From Vanessa cardui (lineage: Eukaryota; Arthropoda; Insecta; Lepidoptera; Nymphalidae), in the NCBI RefSeq assembly GCF_905220365.1, contig NC_061154.1, positions 11,284,001 through 11,348,000 of the forward strand: a stretch of DNA of 64,000 nucleotides. The letters run 5' to 3'. The position numbers were made by a program, and so were the translations under genes. Of this stretch, positions 1 through 11,925 are shown in pieces (the stretch's first letter is position 1; each line of letters begins with the position of its first letter). The notes beneath the pieces were generated by a model. That model made no database searches, had not been told where the DNA came from, and saw only the letters and a program-made list of their open reading frames with translations.

Positions 1-59
1 AAGAGGACGAATTATATTGTAAATAAATAATAAATAAATATTGAACATCATCACGTAAA

Positions 60-290
60 TTACTCTGATCCCAATGTAAGTAGCTAAAGCACTTGTGTTA
101 TGGAAAATCAGAAGTAACGACGCGTTACTTATTTATATTTCTGATTCGGTACCGCAAACACCCATACCCAAGATGATATAGAAAAATAATGAACTGTTCC
201 TACATCGACTCGGCAGGGAATCGAACCCAAGACCTCGAAGTGGCGTGAATGAATACCGGTGAACAAACTACTCGAACACGGAGGTCGTCA
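60..290 (-). mobile_element. tRNA-derived SINE, family B
   Basis: In minus sense it reads GACCTCCGTGTTCGAGTAGT, then a box B GGTTCGATTCC (217-227), then CGAGTCGATGTAGG. The second copy at 37500 shares this order. Family name unknown. Confidence 0.7.
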
Positions 291-310
291 AATTTATATG
301 AATATTTGTA

Positions 311-2034
311 TATGAAATATAAGGTACTTACTATAATATTATTATTAACTTAGCTAACTTATGGAAAGCGTATCGACAAGAACTAAGCCTTACCAAGTAG
401 TATTAGTATTCGACGTAGTAGTAAGTTGTGCAATACATTAGCATGTTAGTGGTTATTTATTATGAATATATTATTTACTATCAGTAAATTAAAAGTAATT
501 ATTATTACAAATTAATTAAAAAATTAACTGCCTTATTATATGAAATTAAGAGAGTTGTAGAATTTATTGATATGTAGTGCAAAAGTAGTAGTGGTTTTCA
601 AGCTTCTTCCCGGGCTGCGTAATGCATGTATGAACGTACTATAAATAGTGCGTTGAGTGTTGAAGTAAAAAGACAATACATAAATTATCTCATTTGTTCA
701 GAATATTACTATCCTTAAAAACAGCTAAGTTATTAAAATGAGCTAAAGTATCTGTCTACAGATTACCCTTAGTCTTGCGTTCATATTTTGGTTGAGGTTG
801 GGTAATTCCAATTAAAGGATGTCTTGGGTTTTACGTCCAAAAATTCTAAGCTAACGACGAAATAATTATCCCAATGAAAAGTGCACGGATACTACGCATT
901 TGTTTATATTTAGAACAATTAGTTTAAATAATTAAAATTTTGAATGAAAGTTAATACTGATGAATTTTAAAAACGAGAGAATAAAAAAATTAGTCAGTTT
1001 ATCCCGCATGGTTTAGTGTTTCAAATAACCACGTATAATAACATCTAATTTCAGTTTAAAATAGAATATTTTAAATGTAATATTTTTTTAACAAACAGTT
1101 TAGCATCGGAATTATTTAATAAACTTGCACACAGCAATAAAATTCTTCATAAAGCTACACTTTACCTAATTAGTGCGCCACTTTCTGATCAAGGCTTATG
1201 AGATAATTAAAATAATTTCTTGCATCTTAAATTCACATAGTAGTATACTATCTATAAACAATGTATTTTTGGCATTGGGATTTTATATGGATAGAGAACT
1301 GGAGGGTAAAAGTAAACGACGATATAAAGCTACCTAACAGAAACGCTAATGGGATCGCCATTGATACACGTTGCACTACATAGTCATAAAATATGAAAAT
1401 TATAATATAAATTTTTAATCGAGGGCTTTAAGATCTTAGGAGCGATTCATATAATGTAACATAATAAGGGATGCTGATCTCTTATACCGTCATGCCTACT
1501 CACTTGTCTATCAGAATAAAATTTAAACAACCGTTCGTCTCCCTGTTATTATAAAGGAAGAGACGAAATTACATTAAAAAAAAATGCACGATTATAGAGA
1601 ATGTTTTTTAAACAATTACTAAGCCGTAATAAGACACAGATGCAATATCATTCCTGTATTAATATCAACAGTGTACATTGAACAACATAATTAAATTACA
1701 AACATTAATTAATTGATGTTTGCAAATTTGTCATCACACTTAAAATAAACAAAGTGATTCGTGTTAACATTAGTAATTTGATTTATTTATTTTTCATTTT
1801 GAAAATTGTTATTCGTATATTAATTGATTTGATGACCCTGATTGTAAAATAAAAAGCAGATAGAGCGCATAGATCATTGAAGTTGAAGCAACAAAAACGG
1901 ATACACATTCATAAGGAATGCATACATTTATTATTACATAAATAATTAATCATTAAAGTGACAATTCATTTGACGTACTAGTAATAACAAAAATAATATT
2001 CATCATATAACAAAAATAGTCGTTTCGCAAAGCT
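311..2034. other. AT-rich intergenic DNA without recognised genes
   Basis: I see no coding frame, RNA gene or clear repeat. AATAAA-like sites near 1927 belong to the candidate exon on the minus strand. Confidence 0.5.
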
Positions 2035-2237
2035 TTAAAGTTGACTCCAGACTTTTGTATTGTGAGCATCAAACGTTACAATTTTACCCAGTCCTGTTCT
2101 AAATTGAAGTAGACCAAAATCTAAACATATTTGTAAACGAAAACATATTGCGAATACTTTTTGATCATTATCATCTTTGATATTATCAGTAACGGTTGCA
2201 GTTCTGATGGGTATTGATGATTGGGATTCAATGCGAG
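2035..2237 (-). CDS. Candidate terminal exon of an unrecognised gene
   Basis: On the minus strand a TTTTGTGTTCTAG acceptor (edge 2237) leads into an open frame reading RIESQSSIPIRTATVTDNIK, then FRLQICLDFGLLQFRTGLGK, then FDAHNTKVWSQL and TAA at 2035. An AATAAA (plus TTTATT at 1927-1932) lies about 100 bp past the stop. I do not recognise the protein, and no upstream exon was found within the next few kb. It may be a gene fragment or chance. Confidence 0.35.
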
Positions 2238-2452
2238 CTAGAACACAAAATAGTAACGATGTTTTAAAATGTTTAATTAATTCACTATTATTACTATTAC
2301 ATCGTTTATATTCGAGTAGCGAGTTTGCATCAATATTTTACAAAAAACTCTCACGGCGATCCACCTCGATCAAGTATGCATCCATTTTTCCTTACCAAAA
2401 TACCCGCCAAAAATGTAAAGCTTGCCCCTCGACCTCGCTCGAGGCTTAAAGT

Positions 2453-3499
2453 CTACCCTGATTCTTCGTGACATATGACACAATATTATAACAGTAACTT
2501 TGAAAACAAAAGACTTCAAAAATATATTATTTCATTTAATTTTCCAAAAATACTTTCTTAGTGTTCCAAATGATGAGCGTTGATGGTTACACAGGACAAA
2601 TAATATAGTGAGTGTATAGTAGTAGAGTGTTTAATAAATGTACTTTCATTAAATGTGTCCTAAAATAAATATGATTTAATATCAAGTTGGTTAAATAAAT
2701 TATACTTACTGTTAATGTCTGGGGATGATTCGCCTTAACCGATGATCTTAATAATATTTATATTTCGTTGCAGAGTGTGAACAGGAATTATTGATGATAT
2801 GATGAGACTTGAAGCTATGTGGATTGATCTCTGTCGACACGGTAACTTTTCTGTACTGGTGTCTCGTGTGATATAAGAGGAATCTAACTAGACGACGCGG
2901 TTCCATATGAAGATCACCAGCCTTCTATTACATTTTAACTTGAAATTAGTTCGATTTTATTTGGGTTCCCTGCATATTATATTAATATTCTAAATGAAGA
3001 CATCTTCGGCTATGCAGCATGACAGTATCAGCTTTCGTTATATAGTTTATAATAAAATAAAATTATAGAAATTTATAGTATGGTTATTAAAGAGCTGATC
3101 TTTTTACAATTATACGAACATATAGATTGATTTATTAAATTTAAAAATAATATTAAAATTGCTTATAGGTTGATTTTTGAATGTAGCGATGAAAATATTT
3201 GAAAAATGATTTAGTTTTTAAGTTTTGCATCTTTTTTCAATGTATAGATTTTACAAAGGCATAATCCTCGGGCGCACCGGGGCCGATTTTGCACTAGATA
3301 AAGTAAAAACAAAGGAGGCTTTTCGTAGTTTTGTTAAAATAAAAAAAAAATCGTGAAAAATAGGAGCAGGCAGGTCGGATGTTTCTGTTTTGTTTTGATA
3401 GACTTGCGAGATTAATATGAATCTCAGAATTAAAACTTCATCGTAAACGTGTCAAGACGGAGAAGGTAGATGTATCGTTTTTTTATGCTATAATTTTTC
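2453..3499. other. Intergenic DNA with a weak exon-like spot
   Basis: Around 2762-2880 a TTTCGTTGCAG acceptor precedes a short open frame (MMRLEAMWIDLCRHGNFSVL), but it has no partner exon. The rest is AT-rich without features. Confidence 0.4.
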
Positions 3500-3775
3500 G
3501 GACGAGTATGCGGGCCACCTAATAGTAAGTGGTCACCAACATCCATAGACAATGGCGCTGTAGGAAATATCAACTATTCCTTACATCGCCAATGCGCCGC
3601 CAACCTTGGGAACTAAGATGTTACGTCCCTTGTGCCTTTAGTTGCACTGGCTCACTCGCCCTTCAAAATGGAACACAACAATACTAAGTATTGTTGTTTG
3701 ACGCTAGATATCTGATGAGTGGGTGGTACCTATTCAGACGGGCTTGTAAAAAGTCCCACCAGCAAGTAGTCGTCT
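3500..3775 (+). repeat. Dispersed repeat family C (LINE 3'-end type)
   Basis: The segment GTAAGTGGTCACCA, CCATAGACAATGGCGCTGTA, CCAACCTTGGGAACTAAGAT and CAGACGGGCTTG occurs in order. The same blocks recur at 15622, 16590, 22005, 29815 (reverse) and 34015, so this is a genomic repeat, likely a LINE 3' end. Confidence 0.8.
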
Positions 3776-4123
3776 ATTTAATGAAAAATTTAAGAATACT
3801 AAAATAAATTGAATATGTTCGTTCGTCTTCAGATTAGGTTTATCAGAACATACCGAACAATCACCGACGGTTTGATTCGACACGAAACGACCCAACATGG
3901 GTTGGTCGGGAGGGATAACTAGTCATTTATAAAGATATACCACAGCCAACTTTAATTTAAAATCTTTTGAGTCTCAATTTCAGTTTCAATCAAAGTTTGG
4001 AGCGACGGGGCTTTAACTAAGAAAACAGGACATCTGAATACAGAACTGGTATCATTAATGTTTTATTACAAATATGCATCTTATTTATCAAACAATAATG
4101 TTTATTTTGCTGTATATATTTTA

Positions 4124-4250
4124 CTAGCGACCTGCCCCGGCTTCGAGCAGAGGCAATACTGATACTGAATATACAGCAGAATACATACAAATCAAATCTC
4201 TGTGTCATTAGACAATACAAACCGGTACAGATACCTTACTTTGATATATC
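4124..4250 (-). mobile_element. Helitron-like element G, 3' end fragment
   Basis: In minus sense it ends GAAGCCGGGGCAGGTCGCTAG followed by T. Relatives lie at 50914 and 60205. The body is decayed. Confidence 0.5.
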
Positions 4251-4254
4251 TTGT

Positions 4255-4450
4255 AAATTAAACCAAATCAAAATAAACTTTATTCAAGTAGGCTTTTACA
4301 AGCACTTTTTAATCGTCATTTAACAATTAAGTGAGGCTACCACCGGTCCGTAATGTAGATTCTACCGCAAAGAACGGGCAAGAAACTCAATAGTTACCCT
4401 TTTTCAACATTTAAAAAATACAGTCATGTTAGTTAAATACAATTATATAT
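4255..4450 (-). repeat. Dispersed repeat family D (LINE 3' end)
   Basis: Plus-strand text AATAAACTTTATTCAAGTAG, GCTTTTACAAGCACTTTTTA, and CGGGCAAGAAACTCAATAGT is typical of a lepidopteran LINE 3' end in reverse. A reverse-oriented relative lies at 34145-34304. Confidence 0.7.
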
Positions 4451-5439
4451 GTATGTAATATATCCTACCTGGAAGTCAACAAGTGGAGTTACCACGCTAT
4501 TTTATCATCTATAAAATCTTGTATCGAATGTTTTGTAGCATTATAAAATACTAAAATTATAAGTGTTTGTTAACTATATTGTTTATGTATGTAGTTTATG
4601 CAAAAACCTTCCTCTCGAAAGACTATCTGTTAAGAAAAACCGCATGAAATGCGTTGCATAATTTTAAAGATCTAAGCATACATAGGGATAGATTACTTTG
4701 TTTTATATAATGTCATGATGATTTACTTAATTTACCAGATTCATATGAAAAAAAAAATCTTTTAATAAATTTTGTACCTTTTTTATACCACGTTTTTAAC
4801 TACTTGCAGATAGTGGCATTGTTCGAAAATATCTTACATAAACGAAACAATACCACACGTGAGACAAAGTTGTCCATTATGTTTGTAATTACACTGACCC
4901 ACTCACCCTTTATTACTGGACACAATACAAGACATTGCTCTATGACGGTATAATAACAGGCTTTCATGAAGTACTATCAGTGAAGGTACTTTATTTCACA
5001 ATATACCACATATTACTTTACAAGCTCGAGTTAGAAAGTAAATAGCACCTTTAAATTAGTTCAGGTAATTAGGTTCTAGGAGTTAAATGCTTTACTCGTC
5101 TCGGTTTCAATGTTCTCAGTGCTTATGATATTAATATTAAAGTATGTTTTCCTTTTATAATTTTTTTTTTCAAAATTAAGACATAAGCAAAATATATTTT
5201 GTAACATTTCTTGGGAAAAATTATATCACAAGAAAATATATTTATTCTTAATTATAAATAGCATACATACAAGATTAACTATCTATATATTTATGCAGTA
5301 ACTTATTTTATTCTATTCTATTTTTAAAAGAAATCGCATATTTTCGTTGCTCATTGTAGCCTTAACAATAATAGTCACAGAATATCAAATCAGAATACCA
5401 GTTATAATTTCTAATAATTGCCCCTATGAAGTTTACGGT

Positions 5440-5586
5440 AAGCGTAATGTAGGACGACCTCCGACTCGCTGGTCCGACGACATTCGCAGGATTGCCGGTG
5501 GAGGCTGGATGAGGGAGGCAGAGGACCGAGCTGCGTGGCGCGCTCTAGGGGAGGCCTATGTTCACCAGTTGACAGCAAAAGGCTGA
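5440..5586 (+). pseudogene. LINE ORF2 C-terminal fragment (RTE-like)
   Basis: The frame reads KRNVGRPPTRWSDDIRRIAG, then WMREAEDRAAWRALGEAYV and a stop. This GRPPTRW-DDI--IAG pattern is the C-terminus of insect RTE-like endonuclease/reverse-transcriptase proteins. Everything upstream of about 5440 is lost (5' truncation). Confidence 0.82.
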
Positions 5587-5644
5587 TTATAGTTTACGGT
5601 ATCAACGATCCATATCGTCAGTCTTCATTTGAATTACAATAACA

Positions 5645-5882
5645 TCACACGAATGGGATAGTATCTTCTTCTCTACTTATTTCACGCATAAACAGGCTGT
5701 GGAACCAGCTTTCGTCTGTGATTTTTTCGAACCAACACGACTTGGGAATCTTCATGAAAAGAGCGTACACTTTCTTAAAGTCTGGAAATACCTGCAAGCT
5801 CTTGTATTGTCTATGTCCATGTGCGGAGTTAGTCACTATACATCAGGGTCAACATCCTGTTCGTTTGCCACCTTTATCATAA
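5645..5882 (+). pseudogene. LINE ORF2 C-terminal fragment (jockey/R1-like)
   Basis: An open frame without ATG reads LLISRINRLWNQLSSVIF, then HDLGIFMKRAYTFLKSG and ends at TAA (5880-5882). RIN-LWN-LP--VFP--YDLG-FK--V--FL is a recurrent ending of non-LTR retrotransposon proteins. It starts about 60 bp after the RTE-like fragment but belongs to another family. Confidence 0.75.
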
Positions 5883-7151
5883 AATATATATGCTTTGAAT
5901 TAATTGAGTAAAAAAATAATCATATTTATGTTTTAGGAAAAAAACAAACGTCACTGCTTAGCCAAGTTAATTATTAATCTCCTGACTGCTGTCAATATTT
6001 TCAAAAATATGGAATACTTTTAAAGGATAAGATTTAGTACCAATAATTTATTTAATATTTTCAGTCAATTAATAATTACACAAATAATTATGTTAAAAAA
6101 TTTTAAGGTTCATTTCAAGGTCAACTAATCCACCTTTTTATTCTTTTTCTTGGAAGAAAAGAATATGTTCTAATTTATTAAGCTCATTAGGCCTTTTGTG
6201 GTTCATTTATTATAAACAACCAATCCTATTGATTTATGTTTTTCAAAATAATCCTATCGCGATTATAAACTTTTTCAATTTCCGAAACCATAATCCTAAA
6301 GCTTTACAAAGTACATTTTTAACAGAGCGGTAGGGTGAATATTAAAATTGTAACTGTGAAGGGGACTGGTTGACAACGAAGCAATATTCAAATAATTGGA
6401 TCGACATAGCCAGCCAAATTAGTTAGTGAAATATGCATAACATTATTTAGGTTGCTACTCGACGACCTATTATTAAGAATCTTAATTATTCAGATCATCC
6501 AAAACAAGATGAAGGGGAGAAACTCAATGAAGAGAATGTGGTTATATTGGAATAGTAACGCGTCAAATCTATTCTAACGTAATAGTTTTGTATCATCTCG
6601 TATTGTCTGTTCCGTTTGTTTGTAAATGTCTCGTAGCTAACTGCACATTTAGGTGTATCTACTTATAGAAAAGTAGCTTTATTTTAATTTAAAGTGAAAA
6701 TTAAATGTTGAACGTTTAAGGATTTCAGATAGAAAAATATAAAAAGTCTTAACAGATATGAGAAGAACATCGAACCATATAAAAACAAGATCTTAATAAT
6801 CATCTGTGCTATCACCTATTAAATAGAATTCCTTCTGTTCAGTATGTTCATATATTATAATGGACTTCGTTGACTACATGTGTGAAGGTAGTCCACGTTG
6901 AGATTAAGAGTACGTAGTAATAGAGGTTATATCATTAATAAAAGTAAGAAATGTACAGTGGGAACAATATTCTGGACATACATTGGCCAATTGGCGAAAA
7001 GGTATGAACTAAAATATTTTATAGAATCAAGAAACAAAGATGACACCAGTGACATCGATGAGAGCGAATGACAGAGGGTAAAACCATGTTATTTAAATAC
7101 TAATATTAGATCTATATCCAATTTTAAATTGTATGCAACCAAAAGTAAAAC
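5883..7151. other. Unassigned AT-rich intergenic DNA
   Basis: No open frame, repeat family or RNA gene was recognised here. Confidence 0.5.
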
Positions 7152-7164
7152 AATGACTACCCAA

Positions 7165-7469
7165 CAACAACAACAGCCTGTAAATTCCCACTGCTGGGCT
7201 AAAGGCCTCCTCTCCCTTTGAGGAGAAGGTTTGGAACATATTCCACCACGCTGTTCCAATGTGGGTTGGTGGAATGCAAATGTGGCAGAATTTCTATGAA
7301 ATTTGTCACATTCAGGTTTTCTCACGATGTTTTCCTTCACCGCTGAGCACGAGATGAATTATGAAGACAAATTAAGCAGATGAAACAGCGGTGCTTGCCT
7401 GGGTTTGAACCCGCAATCATCGGTTAAGATGCACGCGTTCTAACCACTGGGCCATCTCGACTCGTTGTG
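7165..7469 (-). mobile_element. tRNA-derived SINE (family A), full-length with target duplication
   Basis: Read on the minus strand it starts with a tRNA-like head (box A TGGCCCAGTGG, box B-like GGGTTCAAACC) and ends in a TTG repeat tail. AATGACTACCCAA occurs at 7152-7164 and again at 7470-7482, a clear 13-bp target duplication. The element resembles butterfly SINEs such as Metulj; that name is from memory. Confidence 0.9.
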
Positions 7470-8343
7470 AATGACTACCCAAACAGAGTCAATACATAAA
7501 AAACATTATTATTTATTCTACTATGTGATAGTATATTCGGGTCCATAATAGTTTACCAACAATTATCAAGTTTTGTTTTTGAATAAGAGATTTTGGTGTC
7601 ACGAATAAATTATAAAATGAAAGAACAAAAGATCAGTATAAAGAGAACCCTTAACACGTGTATTTTGCGATGTGTGACATAAGATTTGAAACACAAGAAT
7701 GTACGACAAGTTGAAAAAACGGCATTCGTCTGATCTCGGGGTCATATTGGATAAGGGTTATAATCGACAGAGAACCATGAAAACCGTTGGGGGAAGCCTT
7801 AGACAAAAATCACCTCGTACTATATAGAAAATATTTTTGACGGGAAATATTTAGTATTGGCTAAAACTTTTTAATAATTTCTGTAAAAAAATATGTAACT
7901 AGTAATAGTTATTTACTATTGAAATTGAAAAAGCAAGCAATAAACCAAACACCAACGATTGTTTTGATCAGACATTTCAATTCATGCAGGAATGTATTTT
8001 ATGTAAATAAAATAGATTTTTAAAACGGACATGTTCTGCTGTCAAAACTTAATCGTAAATAAAGAAACGATTCCCTTCTCGGCTATATTTAAAACGGCCC
8101 AAAACTCCAAAACTCTGTCGGTATAAGTTACAATTGCTATGAAAAGTTTCGGCGGGGATAAATTGCAGCCTTCATAATGCACCACCGGCTGCGATAGGTC
8201 GAAGTTGGGTAGAACTAGTAATAATTTATTATATTTTACAACAGTGCTCCTTGCTGAGGATTGTTTTTTTTATATTTAATTAGTAAAATGTACCTGATTT
8301 GAAGTCTTAAAATGCAATGTATTATAACCAAATTTTGTTTCCT

Positions 8344-8714
8344 TGTTTTGAATACTGATTCCACTTATAATTACAAATGTGTATGCATTTGAGTATTAAA
8401 AAAGTAAAGTAACAGCCTGTAAATTCAAGGCTAAGGCCTCCTCTCCCATTAAGGAGAGGGCTTGGAACATATTCTACCACGCTGTTCCAATGCGGGTTGT
8501 GGAATGCATATTTGGCAAATTCTTTATGAAATTAGACACATGCAGGTTTCCTCATGATGTTTTCTTTCACCGCCGACAACGAAATGAATTATAAACACAG
8601 ATTAAGCATATATATATTGTGGTGCTTGCCTGGGTTAGAATCCGAAATCATCATCTCTCTCTTAGTTTTGAATACTGATTCCACGCATAATTACAAATGT
8701 GCTTGCATTCGAGA
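8344..8714 (+). repeat. 51-bp direct repeats flanking a SINE
   Basis: GTTTTGAATACTGATTCCAC followed by ATAATTACAAATGTG and TGCATT-GAG occurs at 8344-8394 and at 8664-8714, with about five differences. This is much longer than a SINE target duplication, so it may reflect a local duplication or a nested insertion. Confidence 0.8.
8411..8655 (-). mobile_element. SINE family A, diverged copy
   Basis: This shares the SINE body (GGAACAGCGTGGTAGAATAT in minus sense, and the cleared GAGAGGAGGCC segment) but has small deletions and lacks the tRNA-like head. It lies between two copies of a 51-bp direct repeat (8344-8394 and 8664-8714). Confidence 0.8.
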
Positions 8715-8811
8715 GAGAAAATCTTAGACTCATGCATCTTTAACACATGGCTGTCAAACGTGGAAATTCACGAAAAAAATTAAAAATAAAATTAGTTAAC
8801 GTCAGAAGGGT

Positions 8812-9252
8812 ATGGAACGAAGCATGCTCAATATAAAAAAGACTCACAAGATTCGACACACAAAGATAAGACATCACACAAAAGCGATAGATGCGCTGTC
8901 GTATGCCCAATCACAGAAACTGAAATGGGCTGGCCATGTAGCCCGCTATGTTGATGAGAGATGGACAATAAATGTCACTAAATGGAAGGGCTCAGCAGGC
9001 AAACGGAGAGTGGGAAGACCTTACACAAGATGGGAGGACGACATAAAAAAGATCGCAGGAACAAGTTGGTTAATAACAGCAAAGAATAGAGATAAATGGA
9101 ACGCCTTGGAGGAGGTCCTTCACCTGAGAGGGGTCCATGCAAAAACAAGTTTTCCAAGAAGAAACTCTTTACCTATGAATTCAAAAATTATATATTTTAA
9201 AAAAATCAATATTTGTTTCTACTTAAATATTCAAAACCTTATTTTTATATAA
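8812..9252 (+). pseudogene. LINE ORF2 C-terminal fragment, 146 codons
   Basis: This reads ERSMLNIKKTHKIR, then KLKWAGHVARYVDERW, then GKRRVGRPYTRWEDDIKKIA and NRDKWNALEE. That is the C-terminal end of RTE-like reverse transcriptase proteins. The frame runs past the usual end into AT-rich sequence. It is 5' truncated and follows the SINE cluster at 8.4-8.7 kb. It is not a host gene. Confidence 0.85.
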
Positions 9253-10469
9253 CTTTAAAAAAATAAATAAAACTGCATAACGTAATATGTAAATTTATGC
9301 ATGGAATAAAAGGCTTTTTTTATTTTATTTATTTATTTTATTTATGCATTCAAGTATTAATATATTTTTGATTAGTCCTATAAGTGATCTTTAACTATTC
9401 ATTCGATTGTATTGTTACACTTGTTACTTTGTTGAGTGTTCGAATCTCGAACTTTAACGAATGATTAGCTCAAGAGGTAAAAAGTTAAGTTTTGACAACA
9501 TTTTACTTAAACATGATATTAAATATGATATCTAATAGAGTTGACGTTAAACTTTTGCAAAAAGTATGGGGTTTATCTAAAAATAAAATAAGCTCACAAA
9601 AGTCTTACTATATAAAATGATCAAACAAGTGATTTTATTTGATACGAATACATATATGCGAAGTTCGAATCTACGTTAATACTCTATTAATAAAGAATTC
9701 TGTATATACACAATTTGTACACATATTTTTACGTAATAATGGTAAAAAAAAAATTACTTTAGAATATCTATGTATTCCATTTTCAAAATTATAATCAATG
9801 ATTATAAATCTTGTGTGACACAACAATTTATGTCAAAAACTATAACTGTCGTATTCTCGATTTACATATTATATATAAAATCATAAAATGACTGTCTCAA
9901 TGGGTATTGATAGGAAATTTACGAAAATGAATCCTGAAAAAAATATAACATTATCGTATAGGTAATCGTTAATTATAGTATGATTAATTTTACGATATTT
10001 TTAGAAAGTTGAGTTAACCGATGAAAGTTATGTTGACGCCAACTGTTTGATTCCTAAATTTAAAAGCGTTTTCATTTTCAAATGCTATTCCCTGTTTTCA
10101 CTAGGGATTCCATAGCATTTCCTTGAAGTCGTTAAATACCAAATCACATAAAATTTGAAAAGTTATTATTTTAATAGACTGTTTAAACAGTCTCCAAGCT
10201 GTTACCCAAAATTAATTTGTAATTTAAAAAAGGGAATCTATCTTATTAAAAAAATAATTATAATTCACATCAAAAAGAGCTTATATTCGTTATATTTAGG
10301 GCTTAATGTGAGTACATATTAGTGAATCACACCGACTCGACAAATTCCATCGCTAGAAAGCAATACCGCCTTAAAAATATAATGAATGATTAATATACTG
10401 ATACCACCGATTTCCAGAAATAGTTTTAAATTTTTAATAGTAATTATTTTATCTATATAATAATTGAAC
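9253..10469. other. Unassigned AT-rich intergenic DNA
   Basis: A TTTATTTTATT-type run near 9318-9347 may be the LINE tail of the preceding fragment. Nothing else was recognised. Confidence 0.5.
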
Positions 10470-10515
10470 TTGATAATGCATAAACTTATCAACTAATAAG
10501 TTTATGCATTATCAA
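10470..10515. repeat. Perfect 20-bp hairpin
   Basis: TTGATAATGCATAAACTTAT pairs with ATAAGTTTATGCATTATCAA around CAACTA. No coding context. It may be a terminal piece of a small inverted-repeat element. Confidence 0.9.
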
Positions 10516-10784
10516 ATTGATTATCGACTGTTGTATTGTTTACGCATATTTTCAATGAAAAAGATCAAAATTTAAAACCGATTCATATCCTACGTGTCTT
10601 CTCTATAAAACGTGACATTGACCGAATATTTTTTGCTCAGAGACTATATCCATCAAATAAAAAAAATGTATAGCTTTATTATTTACTGAGCAAACTAATT
10701 TAATACCATAGCATGATATAGTTATTTGTCACAAATCCAGTTGGGGTAAATTTGAGCGGTAAGTCACCCACAGTTATTACTACC

Positions 10785-11126
10785 CTATTTATTTATACAA
10801 GGGGACCAAGTGCATGAAATGATTACAGATAAAGATACATAAATCACATATAACATTATTGAAACTTTAATTTTAAAGTCATATACTGCGGATGTTATGT
10901 AAGCGGAATCATCGTAAAGTATTTTCACGTTATTTTGTTTTAATAAAATACAAGGCATTTTCTTTTGTACCTTTATTGATACAATACCACATTTTTGTTT
11001 ACGTAAGGTAAGCGCTGGAATGTTGATATTATATTGAGGAATCTGGCGAACAAAATGAGTTTTATTTTTCGGTTTAGAAGCGGCTATTTTATTCTTAGTT
11101 AAAATTTCATCAATTATTATTAACAT
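10785..11126 (-). CDS. Unrecognised 113-codon open frame
   Basis: MLIIIDEILTKNKIAASKPK begins a frame that continues through NINIPALTLRKQKCGIVSIK to a stop. It is long for this AT-rich DNA and sits between a SINE fragment and unassigned sequence. No family match, no clear signal peptide; the last 30 residues are hydrophobic. It could be an exon, an old TE piece, or chance. Confidence 0.25.
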   Translation of the reverse strand: MLIIIDEILTKNKIAASKPKNKTHFVRQIPQYNINIPALTLRKQKCGIVSIKVQKKMPCILLKQNNVKILYDDSAYITSAVYDFKIKVSIMLYVIYVSLSVIISCTWSPCINK

Positions 11127-11296
11127 TATTAATAATCAGTTTATTATTATTATTTCATGGTATGGAATTAATTGCGATAAATAAAAAAAAAATTAGCTCC
11201 GCCACTCCAAAGAATTAAAATTTTAAATATTTAAATAACAATAAAATATTAAGTATTTCTAAATATTTTTCTAATAACATCTAATTTCTAAGAATA

Positions 11297-11411
11297 ACAA
11301 CAACGACAACAACAGCCTGTAAATTCCCACTGCTGGGCTAAAGGCCTCCTCTCCCTTTGAGGAGGTTTGGAACATATTCCACCACGCTGTTCCAATGCGG
11401 GTTAGTGGAAG
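11297..11411 (-). mobile_element. SINE family A, truncated 3' fragment
   Basis: Only the 3' end (minus sense) is present, from the TTG-rich tail to the GTTCCAATGCGGGTTAGTGG region. It is 5'-truncated and lies about 350 bp upstream of the RIIa gene start codon. Confidence 0.85.
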
Positions 11412-11757
11412 ATTTTTTTACATTTATTTTTATTTCTAATAAATTTAAAACAAAGTCTGGATTTTTTTATTATTATTTTCTTTTTTGATTTAACTAATTT
11501 TCTTGTGATTTTTGAGCTGCTGTTAAGAAATATTTTCTAAATATTTTCTAATATTAACGACCTTGAAGCCAGGATTATAATTGTTGTTGACTGGTGAATT
11601 ATAAAATTAACATCACTTAAAATTGACAATTCAATTACATGATTATTTTGACAGTACTGTAAATGATTTAACAAAAGCGCTATACACAATTAATTCATTT
11701 AACTTAGATATTACTTAGAAGAAATTCATAATACTGTAGACTTATGTAGTAGTAAAG

Positions 11758-11925
11758 ATGTCTCTTAAGAAGTTAATGAAAGGTGTGCCTCCGGATGTCT
11801 TGCCTGCGGATGGTTACTTGAGTCGAGACGAAGATGCTTTATCTCCATGTCAGGCGGCATGTACTACAAGATTTGGCCAGACTTTACAAATAGAACAGGA
11901 TGATTACTTATTACGTCACCCTGAG
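11758..11925 (+). CDS. RIIa gene exon 1
   Basis: This exon encodes residues 1-56, MSLKKLMKGVPPD to YLLRHPE. I placed the donor at GAG|GTTATT because it joins HPE to VHGML and restores the family HPEV motif. Reading through instead hits a stop five codons later. Confidence 0.8.

Noticed and set aside
2762..2880. Exon-like spot after TTTCGTTGCAG
   Set aside because: The open frame is only about 25 codons, with no partner exon and no family match.
5699..5911. 70-codon plus-strand frame starting MEPAFVCDFF
   Set aside because: It is out of frame with the recognisable LINE C-terminus (RINRLWNQLSS) in the same segment.
7089..7340. 83-codon minus-strand frame, and its twins at 23141 and 47541
   Set aside because: They all lie inside SINE family A and follow the SINE sequence, not a protein family.
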